DNA of 24,316 bases from Thermoleophilia bacterium UBA2241. GTDB lineage: Bacteria > Actinomycetota > Thermoleophilia > UBA2241. Made by a program: the position numbers and the translations under genes. Below are positions 1 through 7,100 of this stretch, one piece after another. The stretch spans positions 86,709 to 111,024 of the forward strand of contig DDYF01000059.1 in assembly GCA_002347645.1 (NCBI GenBank), in the 5' to 3' direction. The notes under the pieces are model-generated. The model was given only the letters and a program-made list of their open reading frames with translations. It ran no database searches and had not been told where the DNA came from. How positions within the stretch are numbered: the first letter of the stretch is position 1; each line of letters opens with the position of its first letter.

Positions 1-1
1 C

Positions 2-1045
2 GCCTGGGAGGTCACCCGCAGCTGCAACCTCGCCTGCGTGCACTGCCGCGCCTCGGCGCTCCACGGTCCCTACGAGGGCGAGCTGAGCACCGCCGAGGCG
101 TTCACCCTGGTCGACCAGATCGCCTCGTTCGCGAACCCCATCCTCATCCTCACCGGCGGCGATCCGCTCATGCGCGCCGACGTCTTCGACATCGCCGAGC
201 GCGCCATTGCCAAGGGCCTGCGCACGGTGATGTCGCCGAACGGCACCCTCGTCACGCCCGAGGTCGCGCGCCGCATGCGCGACGTGGGCATCGCCCGGGT
301 GAGCGTCTCGATCGACTTCCCGAACGCCGCGGAGCACGACGCCTTCCGCGGCGTCCCGGGCGCGTTCGACGGCGCCGTGCGCGGCGTGCGCACCTGTCTC
401 GACGCCGGCGTCGAGGTGCAGATCAACTCGACGATCACGAAGCTCAACGTCCACCACCTGCCGGCGTTGCTCAAGCTGGCCGAGGACCTCGGCGCCGTGT
501 CGTTCCACCCCTTCATGCTCGTCCCGACTGGGCGCGGTAAGGAGCTCGAGGCGCAGGAGTTGCCCCCGGAGGAGTACGAGCGCGCGCTGGAATGGATGTA
601 CGACGCGCAGCAGCAGAGCGACCTCTTCATGAAGCCGACCGACGTGCCGCACTACTGGCGCGTCATGCGCCAGCGCGCCAAGGCGCAGGGGCGCACGCTC
701 GAGGTGCACCCGCACAGCCACGGCGGGATGAACACGTTGAGCCGGGGCTGCCTCGCGGGCATCGGCTTCTGCTTCGTCAGCCACCGCGGCGACGTGCAGG
801 GCTGCGGCTACTTCGACAAGGTCGCCGGCAACGTCCGCGAGCAGCCGTTCCCCGAGATCTGGAACGAGTCCCCGCTCTTCATCGAGTTGCGGGACCTCGA
901 CAACCTCAAGGGCAAGTGCGGCGCCTGCGAGTTCAAGCGCGTCTGTGGCGGCTGCCGGGCGCGTGCCTACGAGGCGACCGGCGACTACCTGGCCGAAGAG
1001 CCCTACTGCGCCTACGTGCCGAAGGGCTGGTGCGCGCCGGGCTGA
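2..1045 (+). CDS. ahbD: AhbD-type radical SAM/SPASM heme b synthase (5' end outside window)
   Basis: The reading frame is open from base 2, so the start lies left of the window; 347 residues are visible. It opens with W-E-V-T-R-S followed by the radical SAM cluster motif CNLACVHC (visible residues 8-15). Near the C-terminus are the SPASM cysteines: GC-LAGIGFCF, GDVQGCGYFD, CGACEFKRVCGGCRARAYEATGDY and a last EEPYC. This layout is that of AhbD/NirJ enzymes. AhbD removes two acetate side chains from didecarboxysiroheme to give heme b in the siroheme route, while NirJ acts in heme d1 synthesis. AhbD is preferred because hemL lies downstream and a heavily heme-dependent cytochrome locus follows; no nir genes are seen. 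The stop lies one base from the stop of the convergent acetyltransferase gene. NirJ or an uncharacterised SPASM enzyme remains possible. Confidence 0.82.
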   Translation, partial: AWEVTRSCNLACVHCRASALHGPYEGELSTAEAFTLVDQIASFANPILILTGGDPLMRADVFDIAERAIAKGLRTVMSPNGTLVTPEVARRMRDVGIARVSVSIDFPNAAEHDAFRGVPGAFDGAVRGVRTCLDAGVEVQINSTITKLNVHHLPALLKLAEDLGAVSFHPFMLVPTGRGKELEAQELPPEEYERALEWMYDAQQQSDLFMKPTDVPHYWRVMRQRAKAQGRTLEVHPHSHGGMNTLSRGCLAGIGFCFVSHRGDVQGCGYFDKVAGNVREQPFPEIWNESPLFIELRDLDNLKGKCGACEFKRVCGGCRARAYEATGDYLAEEPYCAYVPKGWCAPG

Positions 1046-1046
1046 G

Positions 1047-1493
1047 TCACTCCTCGTCGAAGAGGTGTCGCTGCAGGCAGAGCAGCTCGTCGACGAGGCC
1101 GGCCTTCCTGTACACCCGCTTCGCCGCCTCGTTCTCCGCGCCGGTGATCACCTGGGCCTGACTGCAGCCCGCCGCCTCGAAGCGGCGCACGGCCTCGCCG
1201 ACCAGGGCCGACCCGATGCCGGCGCCGCGAGCTCGCTCGGTCACCAGCATGTCGACGATCTCGCCCGTGGGGCCGCCCATGTAGAGGTCCAGCGTGGTGG
1301 CGTGGGCGAGGAAGCCGACGATCTCGCCGCCGAGCAGTGCCAGGAGGATGCCGTAGCCGGGCTGCTCGAGGCAGCGCGTCACCAGGGCCTCGTCGGCGCG
1401 CGTCGGGTGGCCAAACCCCTCGCCCATTTCCGCGATCAGCGGCAGGAGGGCGCCGGCGTCGGCAGCGGTCGCGTCGCGGATCTCGAGGTTCAC
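1047..1493 (-). CDS. GNAT family N-acetyltransferase (third of three in tandem)
   Basis: A 148-residue GNAT-fold protein. It begins L-E-I-R-D-A-T-A-A-D-A, the usual first strand and helix of the fold. It contains the acetyl-CoA pyrophosphate loop ERARGAGIGSALV and ends with the ENEAAKRVYRKAGL helix-strand found before the C-terminus of the family. The GTG start overlaps the TGA of the upstream gene by four bases (GTGA), so translation is probably coupled. The C-terminal segment (G-x-ENE-x-AK-x2-YR-x2-G, ending in x-x-HL) closely matches that of the gene at 2033-2455, suggesting duplication. The acyl acceptor cannot be read from the sequence. Confidence 0.85.
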   Translation of the reverse strand: MNLEIRDATAADAGALLPLIAEMGEGFGHPTRADEALVTRCLEQPGYGILLALLGGEIVGFLAHATTLDLYMGGPTGEIVDMLVTERARGAGIGSALVGEAVRRFEAAGCSQAQVITGAENEAAKRVYRKAGLVDELLCLQRHLFDEE

Positions 1494-2032
1494 GGCGCCC
1501 TTCCCTGTTCGGTCCCGCCGTTGCCGGCGAGCGTCAGCAGCAGAGTGGCGGACACGCCGTCTTCGCCGACCGCGACGAAACCGGCACGCTCGTAGATGCG
1601 GCGCGCCGCGTTGCCGTGGCTCACGCTGAGGCTCAGCCCGCGGATGCCAGCCTGCCGCGCGAGGTCGACGGTCGTCGCCAGGAGGCCGGTGCCGATGCCC
1701 CGGCGACGGGCGTGCTCGCGCACGGCGATGCTGACCTCGGGGACGTCGTCGGCGACGTAGCCCCATCCGGGGTCATCTGCGGTGAGGAACCTGATCCAGC
1801 AGGCGCCGACCGCCCTGCCGTCCAGTTCGGCGACGGCGCCGGCGTCGCCACGACGGGGCCATCCCTCGCCGTAGTGCGCCGACGAGCCGGTCAACACGTC
1901 CTCGACGGCGGGAGGCGGAGCTCCCGCCGGCCTCTGCCAGCTCGCTGCCTCGGCCAGCATCTCGAGGATGAAGCCCGCGTCCTGCGTCGTCGCTCGGCGG
2001 ATGCGGACCCCGTGATGCGCGCGTGCCGCCAT
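1490..2032 (-). CDS. GNAT family N-acetyltransferase (middle of three)
   Basis: A 180-residue GNAT protein with IRRATTQDAGFILEM at the N-terminus, the acetyl-CoA loop REHARRRGIGTGLLAT, and the NAARRIYERAGF segment near the end. The ATG directly follows the TAG of the upstream acetyltransferase with no spacer. Its 3' end overlaps the next gene by four bases, so the three genes form one minus-strand transcription unit. It has a longer central region than its two neighbours and looks less closely related to them than they are to each other. The substrate is unknown. Confidence 0.85.
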   Translation of the reverse strand: MAARAHHGVRIRRATTQDAGFILEMLAEAASWQRPAGAPPPAVEDVLTGSSAHYGEGWPRRGDAGAVAELDGRAVGACWIRFLTADDPGWGYVADDVPEVSIAVREHARRRGIGTGLLATTVDLARQAGIRGLSLSVSHGNAARRIYERAGFVAVGEDGVSATLLLTLAGNGGTEQGRAP

Positions 2033-2455
2033 CTACAGGTGCTGCTCGAGCATCAGCGTCTCCTCGACGAAGCCGAGCGCACGGTAGAGGTGCTTGGCGC
2101 GCTCGTTCTCAAAGCCGGTGGAGATGCTGATCTCGGCGACGTCGAGCTGCTTGAGACGAGCGACGGCCGCCTCGAGGAGCGCCCGTCCGATGCCCTCGTT
2201 CTGGTGTGCCGGCGCGACCGAGGCCTCCTGGATGACGCCCGACTTCTTGGCGTGGAACAGGCCGCGGACGAGGCCGAAGGTGACGACGCCGACGATCTCG
2301 CCGCCGAGCTCGGCGACGACGGCGAAGAAGTCGTCGTCGGCGAGGCATTCGGCGACCCACTCGGCGGTCACCGGCGAGGTCTCGTCGTCCTGCAGGGCCA
2401 TCAGGCGGACGAGGCCGGCGACGGCCGCCGCGTCGGCGGCCGTCGCCGGCCGCAC
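2033..2455 (-). CDS. GNAT family N-acetyltransferase (first of three)
   Basis: A compact GNAT domain: VRPATAADAAAVAGLV at the start, central strands with GGEIVGVVTF, the acetyl-CoA loop APAHQNEGIGRALL, and ENERAKHLYRALGF near the end. I place the start at a GTG at 2455 because AGGAG sits five bases upstream and the protein then begins at the expected first strand, giving 140 residues. A frame-extending GTG at 2497 would add 14 residues but has no clear ribosome binding site. It heads the three-gene minus-strand unit, divergent from hemL. The substrate is unknown. Confidence 0.82.
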   Translation of the reverse strand: MRPATAADAAAVAGLVRLMALQDDETSPVTAEWVAECLADDDFFAVVAELGGEIVGVVTFGLVRGLFHAKKSGVIQEASVAPAHQNEGIGRALLEAAVARLKQLDVAEISISTGFENERAKHLYRALGFVEETLMLEQHL

Positions 2456-2604
2456 CACGGCTCCTGCCCTCGTGCCGAATGCCGTGGCGGCACTCACTTC
2501 GAGCCGGTCCGTGTCGTCATCCTCCGCTCCGGGTAGTCCTGCATTCGTCGGGACCGTTCGGCGTCCGTGGCGGTGTCGCGGGCCGGGCGATCCCTGCGAG
2601 CGCG

Positions 2605-2610
2605 TAGTAT
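2605..2610 (+). promoter_or_regulatory. Candidate -10 box (TAGTAT) for the hemL-rex operon
   Basis: TAGTAT fits the TANNNT form seen at other putative promoters here and stands out in very GC-rich DNA, about 40 bases before the chosen hemL start. No good -35 box is visible. The shared region with the divergent acetyltransferase unit (2456-2649) shows no Rex-type operator (TTGTGAA-N-TTCACAA). Confidence 0.35.
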
Positions 2611-2649
2611 ATGCCCGACCCGGGAGGCACGAGCGGTGCGGAGGAGAAC

Positions 2650-3933
2650 GTGAAGACCGACACGTCGGCGCGTCTGTTCGAGGAGGCGCTCAAGTACATC
2701 CCCGGCGGCGTGAACTCACCCGTCAGGGCGATGAAGAGCGTCGGCAGGTCTCACCCGCTCTTCATCGCCCAGGCCCGGGGAGCCCACGTGGGGGACGCCG
2801 ACGGCAACGAGTACATCGACTTCGTCTCGTCGTGGGGACCGATGATCCTCGGCTGGGGTCATCCCCACGTCCTGAGTCGCCTCCATCAGGCCCTGGAGGA
2901 CGGCACCAGCTTCGGTGCGCCGACGGCGCCGGAGGTCGAGCTGGCGCGGCTGATCTGCGCGGCGGTGCCCTCCGTCGAGTTGGTGCGCATGGTGAACTCC
3001 GGCACGGAAGCGACCATGAGCGCTGTCCGCGTCGCCCGCGGCTTCACCGGGCGCGACAAGATCGTCAAGTTCGTCGGCTGCTACCACGGCCACGCCGACG
3101 CCTTCCTCGCCGCCGCGGGCAGCGGCGTGCTCACGCTCGCGCTGCCCGACAGCCCGGGCGTCACCAAGGCGACCATTGCCGACACCCTCCTGCTGGAGTA
3201 CAACGACAGCGAGGGCCTGGAGGAGCTGTTCGAGAGGCGCGGGGACGAGGTCGCCGCGCTCATCGTCGAACCCGTCGCCGGGAACATGGGCGTCGTGCCG
3301 CCGCGCCCCGGCTTTCTGGAGAAGGCGCGCGAACTCTGCACGCGCTACGGCTCCGTGCTTGTCTTCGACGAGGTCATCACTGGGTTCCGCGTCGCCTGGG
3401 GCGGGGCGCAGGAGCGCTACGGTGTGATCCCCGACCTCACGACGCTCGGCAAGATCATCGGCGGGGGTCTTCCCGTCGGCGCGTTCGGTGGTCGTCGTGA
3501 GTTCATGGAGACGGTCGCTCCCGTCGGTTCCACGTACCAGGCGGGGACGCTGTCGGGCAACCCGCTGGCGATGGCGGCCGGGGCGGCGACGTTGAGCGTG
3601 CTGAGCGAGCCGGGGACGTACGAACGCCTGGAGGCGCTCGCCGACCGCGTCGCCTTGTCGCTGCGCGAGGCGGCGGCGCGAGGCGAGCGCCCGGTCACGT
3701 TGAACCAGGTCGGCGCCATGATGACCCTGTTCTTCTGCGACGGTCCCGTCGAGAGCTTCGCCGATGCGAAGCGCGCCGACACTGCGGCGTACGCGGACTA
3801 TCATCGCCACATGCTCGGGCGGGGCATCTACCTGGCGCCGTCGCAGTTCGAGTCGATGATGGTCTCCCTGGCGCTCAGCGAGGGCGACCTGGCCGCCGCC
3901 GCGGACGCGGCGGCGGCGTTCTTCGCCGCATGA
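2650..3933 (+). CDS. hemL: Glutamate-1-semialdehyde 2,1-aminomutase
   Basis: HemL converts glutamate-1-semialdehyde to 5-aminolevulinate, the committed tetrapyrrole precursor of the C5 route, with PLP as cofactor. The 427-residue length is standard. It shows the family N-terminus (F-x-EALKYIPGGVNSPVRA), the substrate region VNSGTEATMSAVR, FVGCYHGHAD, the cofactor aspartate in LVFDEVITGFR, and the PLP lysine in LGKIIGGGLPVG (about K268). The GTG at 2650 is preferred over an in-frame ATG at 2611: GGAGGAG lies just before it, the protein then has the normal N-terminus, and the ATG touches the putative -10 box. It is the first gene of the operon with rex and probably continues the heme pathway function of the ahbD gene to its left. 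Confidence 0.96.
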   Translation: MKTDTSARLFEEALKYIPGGVNSPVRAMKSVGRSHPLFIAQARGAHVGDADGNEYIDFVSSWGPMILGWGHPHVLSRLHQALEDGTSFGAPTAPEVELARLICAAVPSVELVRMVNSGTEATMSAVRVARGFTGRDKIVKFVGCYHGHADAFLAAAGSGVLTLALPDSPGVTKATIADTLLLEYNDSEGLEELFERRGDEVAALIVEPVAGNMGVVPPRPGFLEKARELCTRYGSVLVFDEVITGFRVAWGGAQERYGVIPDLTTLGKIIGGGLPVGAFGGRREFMETVAPVGSTYQAGTLSGNPLAMAAGAATLSVLSEPGTYERLEALADRVALSLREAAARGERPVTLNQVGAMMTLFFCDGPVESFADAKRADTAAYADYHRHMLGRGIYLAPSQFESMMVSLALSEGDLAAAADAAAAFFAA

Positions 3934-3947
3934 CGGGGGGAGGCGCG

Positions 3948-4604
3948 ATGCACGGCGACGAGAAGCGGCACGTGCCGGCGGCGACCGTCCCCCGGCTGAC
4001 CCTCTACTTGCGCAAGCTGCGCGAGCTGCACGCCCACGGGGTCGCGCGCGTCTCCTCCAAGGATCTCGCGGCGATGATCGACCTCAACCCCGCGCAGATA
4101 CGCAAGGACTTCTCGTACTTCGGCGAGTTCGGCACGCGCGGCGTCGGCTACGAGGTACCGCGGCTGATCGCCGAGATCACCCGCTCCCTCGGGCTTGACC
4201 GCACGTGGAACGCCGTCATCGTGGGCGCGGGGTTGCTCGGGACGGCGCTCGCGCGCTATCGCGGCTTCGCCGACCAGGGCTTTCGCCTGGTCGGCGTGTT
4301 CGACAGCTCGCCGGGCGTCATCGGCGCGAGCTACGGGAGCGGCCGCGTGCGTGCGATCGACGAGTTCGAGGCCTTCTGCGCCCAGGAGCGCGTGGACATC
4401 GCCCTCGTGACGGTGCCCGCGGCCGAAGCCCAGACGACCGTCGACCGGATCGCCGCCGCGGGTGTCCGTGCCGTCCTCGACTTCGCCCCGGTGAGGGTGT
4501 CGGTGCCGGCGGGCGTCATCGTGCGACAAGTGGACCTCTCCAGCGAGCTGATGATCCTCGCGTACAGCCTGGCGGACGACGGGGCAGGAGGCGACGTTTC
4601 GTGA
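3948..4604 (+). CDS. rex: Redox-sensing transcriptional repressor Rex
   Basis: Rex represses respiratory and fermentative genes and leaves DNA when NADH rises. The 218-residue protein has the N-terminal winged helix (RLTLYLRKLRELHAHGVARVSS, then PAQIRKDFSYFGEFGTRGVGY) and a Rossmann domain with IVGAGLLGTALARYRGF. Further on are DFAPVRVSVPAGVIVRQVDL and a closing helix SSELMILAYSL. The usual GxGNLG turn reads GAGLLG here. I chose the ATG at 3948, which has GGGGGGAGG just upstream; an in-frame ATG at 3930 overlaps the hemL stop. In Streptomyces rex is known to share an operon with heme genes (rex-hemACD), so its place behind hemL is in keeping. The stop overlaps the next start (GTGA). Confidence 0.96.
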   Translation: MHGDEKRHVPAATVPRLTLYLRKLRELHAHGVARVSSKDLAAMIDLNPAQIRKDFSYFGEFGTRGVGYEVPRLIAEITRSLGLDRTWNAVIVGAGLLGTALARYRGFADQGFRLVGVFDSSPGVIGASYGSGRVRAIDEFEAFCAQERVDIALVTVPAAEAQTTVDRIAAAGVRAVLDFAPVRVSVPAGVIVRQVDLSSELMILAYSLADDGAGGDVS

Positions 4605-5209
4605 CCCAGGCGTCAGTCGAGGCCAGCCTGCGCGACGCCGCCGCGCCGTTCGTGCCGCCGGCCGGGGAGCATCCCGTCGCGCTGCGCTGGGGCTCGGTGT
4701 TCGAGGCGCTGACGGGCGACGAGGGAGCCTACGTTGAGGCCATCGAGCTCATCTACGAGGGCTACCTGATGCACTACCGCACGGGTCGCCTCGCGGTCGT
4801 CGACGCCAACGACCGCGAGACGGCGCTGCTCGCCGGCGACGTCTTCTACGCGCGCGGCCTCGACATCGTCGCCGCGCGTGGCGATATGGCCTCGGTGGCG
4901 CTGCTCACCCGGCTCATGGCCGCGTGTTCGTGCCTGCGCACGCAAGGGGCGCCGTTCAGCGCCGACGACGCGCTCTGGGCGTACACCATGGCGGCGCTGG
5001 CCGCCGTCCGCCACGGGATCTCAGCAGATCGCGCGGCGGCGTTCTTCGACGAGCTCGACGCGGAGCTGGGCCGCGGGGCGCCGACAGACCTGCCGGGCCG
5101 GGCGGCCGCCGCGGCGGCCGCTCTCGGCCTGTCGGACACGGCGCCCTTGGCCGCGGCGTTCGCTGCCGGCGCGCCGCACGTCGAGCCGATCGCCAGTCCT
5201 CCGTCGTGA
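4601..5209 (+). CDS. Unrecognised all-helical protein, faintly prenyl-synthase-like
   Basis: I do not recognise this 202-residue protein with certainty. The GTG start overlaps the rex stop and is preceded by AGGAGG, so it is clearly a gene. It looks entirely helical, with no signal peptide or membrane segment. The middle (about residues 65-105: ETALLAGDVFYARGLDIVA, GDMASVALLTRLM) resembles the helix region of polyprenyl diphosphate synthases, and compares with NYLLARAFAELAQTGDGAAVALLSR in the synthase at 15390 of this window. It has no aspartate-rich DDxxD motif, so it cannot be a normal catalytic synthase. Non-catalytic subunits such as HepS of heptaprenyl diphosphate synthase have this character. 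This is inference from pattern only. It sits between rex and ubiD. Confidence 0.75.
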   Translation: MTQASVEASLRDAAAPFVPPAGEHPVALRWGSVFEALTGDEGAYVEAIELIYEGYLMHYRTGRLAVVDANDRETALLAGDVFYARGLDIVAARGDMASVALLTRLMAACSCLRTQGAPFSADDALWAYTMAALAAVRHGISADRAAAFFDELDAELGRGAPTDLPGRAAAAAAALGLSDTAPLAAAFAAGAPHVEPIASPPS

Positions 5210-5219
5210 CGAGGTGACC

Positions 5220-6656
5220 ATGGACCTGCGCCGATTCATCGAGCTGCTCGAACGCGAAGGGGAGCTCGTCCGCGTCAAGGCCGAGGTGGACCCGTACCTC
5301 GAGATGGCCGAGATCGCCGACCGCGCCAGCAAGGCGCATGGACCGGCGTTGCTGTTCGAGCGGCCGAAGGCTGCCGCCGGGCCGTCTGGGATCGCCGTGC
5401 TCATGAACCAGCTTGGCTCGTACCGGCGCCTGGAGCTGGCCCTGGGTGCGCCGCTCGACGAGATCGCCGATCGCATCTCCGGCCTCCTCGACCTGCAGGT
5501 ACCGAGCGGTCTTGTCGGCAAGGTCAAGGCTCTCGGCCAACTCAAGGAGCTGGCCTCCTTCGCGCCCAAGACAACCAAGAAGGTGCTCTTTCGCGAGGTC
5601 GTCATCGAGCCGCCGGATCTCACCCGCCTGCCAGTGCTGACCACGTGGCCGGGCGACGGCGGGCCTTTCATCACGCTGCCCATCGTCGTGACGAAGGACC
5701 GCGAAGGGCGCCGGAACGCCGGCATGTACCGGCTGCAGGTGTTCGACGGGCAGACCACCGGTATGCACTGGCACGTTCATCACGACGGCGCGGCCAACTT
5801 CCGCGAGGCCGACGACCGGCTGGAGGTGGCCGTCGCCTTGGGCACCGACCCCGCGCTGACCTATGCGGCGACGGCCCCGCTGCCGGCCGGCGTGAGCGAG
5901 TTCATGTTCGCGGGCTTCTTGCGCGGCGAGCCGGTAGAGCTGGCGCCGTGCGCCACCGTCGACCTCGAGGTGCCGGCCGACGCGGAGATCGTGCTCGAGG
6001 GCTACGTCGAGAAGGGCGAGACCCGCCTCGAAGGACCGTTCGGCGACCACACCGGCTACTACTCGCTGACCGACCAGTACCCCGTGTTCCACCTCACCGC
6101 GATGAGTCACCGCCGCGATCCCATCTACCCGGCGACCATCGTGGGCCGGCCGCCGATGGAGGACGTCTTCCTGGGCAAGGCCACCGAACGGCTCTTCCTC
6201 CCGTTGCTTCGACTGGTCCAACCCGAGATCGTCGATATGGACCTGCCCATCGAGGGTGTGTTTCACGACTGCGCCATCATCTCGATCCGCAAGAGCTACC
6301 CCGGACAGGCACGGAAGATCATGAGCGCCGTGTGGGGCATGGGTCAGATGATGTTCACGAAGTTCGTCGTCGTGGTCGACGAGCACGTCGACGTGCACGA
6401 CTACAGCGAGGTGACGTGGCGCGTGTTCAACAACGTCGACCCGCGCCGCGACTGCGTGATCGTCGACGGGCCGCTGGACGTCCTCGACCATTCCAGTCCG
6501 CTGCCGCGCTACGGTGCCAAGATGGGGATCGACGCGACGAAGGCGTGGCCCGAAGAAGGCCACGGCCGGGAATGGCCTGAGGAGCTGGTCATGGACCCAG
6601 CGGTCAAGGCGCGCGTCGACACGCGCTGGGCCGAGCTCGGCTTGCCGTTCGCGTGA
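5220..6656 (+). CDS. ubiD: UbiD-family prenyl-arylcarboxylate decarboxylase (probable MqnL)
   Basis: A 478-residue UbiD enzyme, which decarboxylates an aromatic acid using prenylated FMN. It starts MDLRRFIELLEREGELVRV, the family N-terminus. Further on are NAGMYRLQVFDG (about 166-177, the prFMN/metal-binding stretch), MHWHVHHDGA, EGPFGDHTGYYS (about 271-282, with active-site acidic residues), and ATIVGRPPMEDVFLGKATERLFLP. GAGGTG precedes the ATG. With mqnP, mqnA, mqnC and mqnE nearby, its likely substrate is the prenylated 1,4-dihydroxy-6-naphthoate intermediate, the role called MqnL. The UbiX-type enzyme that makes its cofactor is not in the window. UbiD homologues act on many aromatic acids, so the assignment to menaquinone synthesis rests on context. 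Confidence 0.92.
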   Translation: MDLRRFIELLEREGELVRVKAEVDPYLEMAEIADRASKAHGPALLFERPKAAAGPSGIAVLMNQLGSYRRLELALGAPLDEIADRISGLLDLQVPSGLVGKVKALGQLKELASFAPKTTKKVLFREVVIEPPDLTRLPVLTTWPGDGGPFITLPIVVTKDREGRRNAGMYRLQVFDGQTTGMHWHVHHDGAANFREADDRLEVAVALGTDPALTYAATAPLPAGVSEFMFAGFLRGEPVELAPCATVDLEVPADAEIVLEGYVEKGETRLEGPFGDHTGYYSLTDQYPVFHLTAMSHRRDPIYPATIVGRPPMEDVFLGKATERLFLPLLRLVQPEIVDMDLPIEGVFHDCAIISIRKSYPGQARKIMSAVWGMGQMMFTKFVVVVDEHVDVHDYSEVTWRVFNNVDPRRDCVIVDGPLDVLDHSSPLPRYGAKMGIDATKAWPEEGHGREWPEELVMDPAVKARVDTRWAELGLPFA

Positions 6657-6722
6657 CGGCCCGTGACCGGACGGCGTGGCCCAGCGCGTTGAGGCCGTGT
6701 CCGGCGCGGCTCGGCGCGGCGC
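6657..6722. other. Intergenic segment with imperfect GC hairpin after ubiD
   Basis: CCGGAC at 6667-6672 can pair with GTCCGG at 6699-6704, helped by GGC (6673-6675) with GCC (6694-6696). There is no T tract. It could be a weak terminator between ubiD and the promoter that follows. Confidence 0.25.
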
Positions 6723-6751
6723 TTTACGCGGGCGGGAGCCGCGCCTAGACT
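6723..6751 (+). promoter_or_regulatory. Candidate sigma-A-type promoter for the small membrane protein and mqnP
   Basis: TTTACG at 6723-6728 and TAGACT at 6746-6751 are separated by 17 bases, a normal -35/-10 layout. The expected transcript start is near 6758, leaving a leader of about 36 bases before the GTG at 6794. Confidence 0.5.
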
Positions 6752-6793
6752 GCACGTGGCGGTGCCCGCGACGTGATGCTTGAGGAGGGACCC

Positions 6794-7090
6794 GTGCTGC
6801 ACGGCAACATCCATCGCAACCTGCTCATCCTCTCCGTGGCGAACTGGGTCGTCGCGATCGCGTGCTGGAGCGTGAGCGCCTACCTCGGCATCGCCGTGCC
6901 GACGAGCATCTTCGTGTACGCGATCCTGTTCGTGATCGGCCTCTTCGCCGTCGTCGTGGCGATCGTGTCGTACGTCCTCGCCGACTTCGGGACGGAGCCC
7001 GAGGCGGTCGGGGCGGGCGCGGGCGGGTCCGTACCCGGCGCGGGGGAGCCGGCGGCCGCAGGCGAGCCGGCGACCCGCGACGCCGGCTGA
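6794..7090 (+). CDS. Small two-helix membrane protein of unknown function
   Basis: A 98-residue protein starting at GTG 6794, with AGGAGGG ending four bases before it; an in-frame ATG at 6773 lies before that site and is less likely. After a short polar start (MLHGNIHRN) come two hydrophobic helices, about LLILSVANWVVAIACWSVSAYLGI and IFVYAILFVIGLFAVVVAIVSYVLADF. The tail of about 30 residues is rich in Gly, Ala, Pro and Glu. I recognise no family. It has its own putative promoter and ends ten bases before mqnP, so the two are probably co-transcribed. A role around the prenyltransferase or the quinone pool is only a guess from position. Confidence 0.72.
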   Translation: MLHGNIHRNLLILSVANWVVAIACWSVSAYLGIAVPTSIFVYAILFVIGLFAVVVAIVSYVLADFGTEPEAVGAGAGGSVPGAGEPAAAGEPATRDAG

Positions 7091-7100
7091 CCTTCCGCGC

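Noticed and set aside
2611..2649. ATG 2611 as the hemL start
   Set aside because: It directly follows the putative -10 box, adds an unusual N-terminal extension, and the GTG at 2650 has a better ribosome binding site.
4956..6755. A 599-codon open frame on the minus strand over ubiD
   Set aside because: Antisense shadow of a clear UbiD gene with no recognisable motifs.
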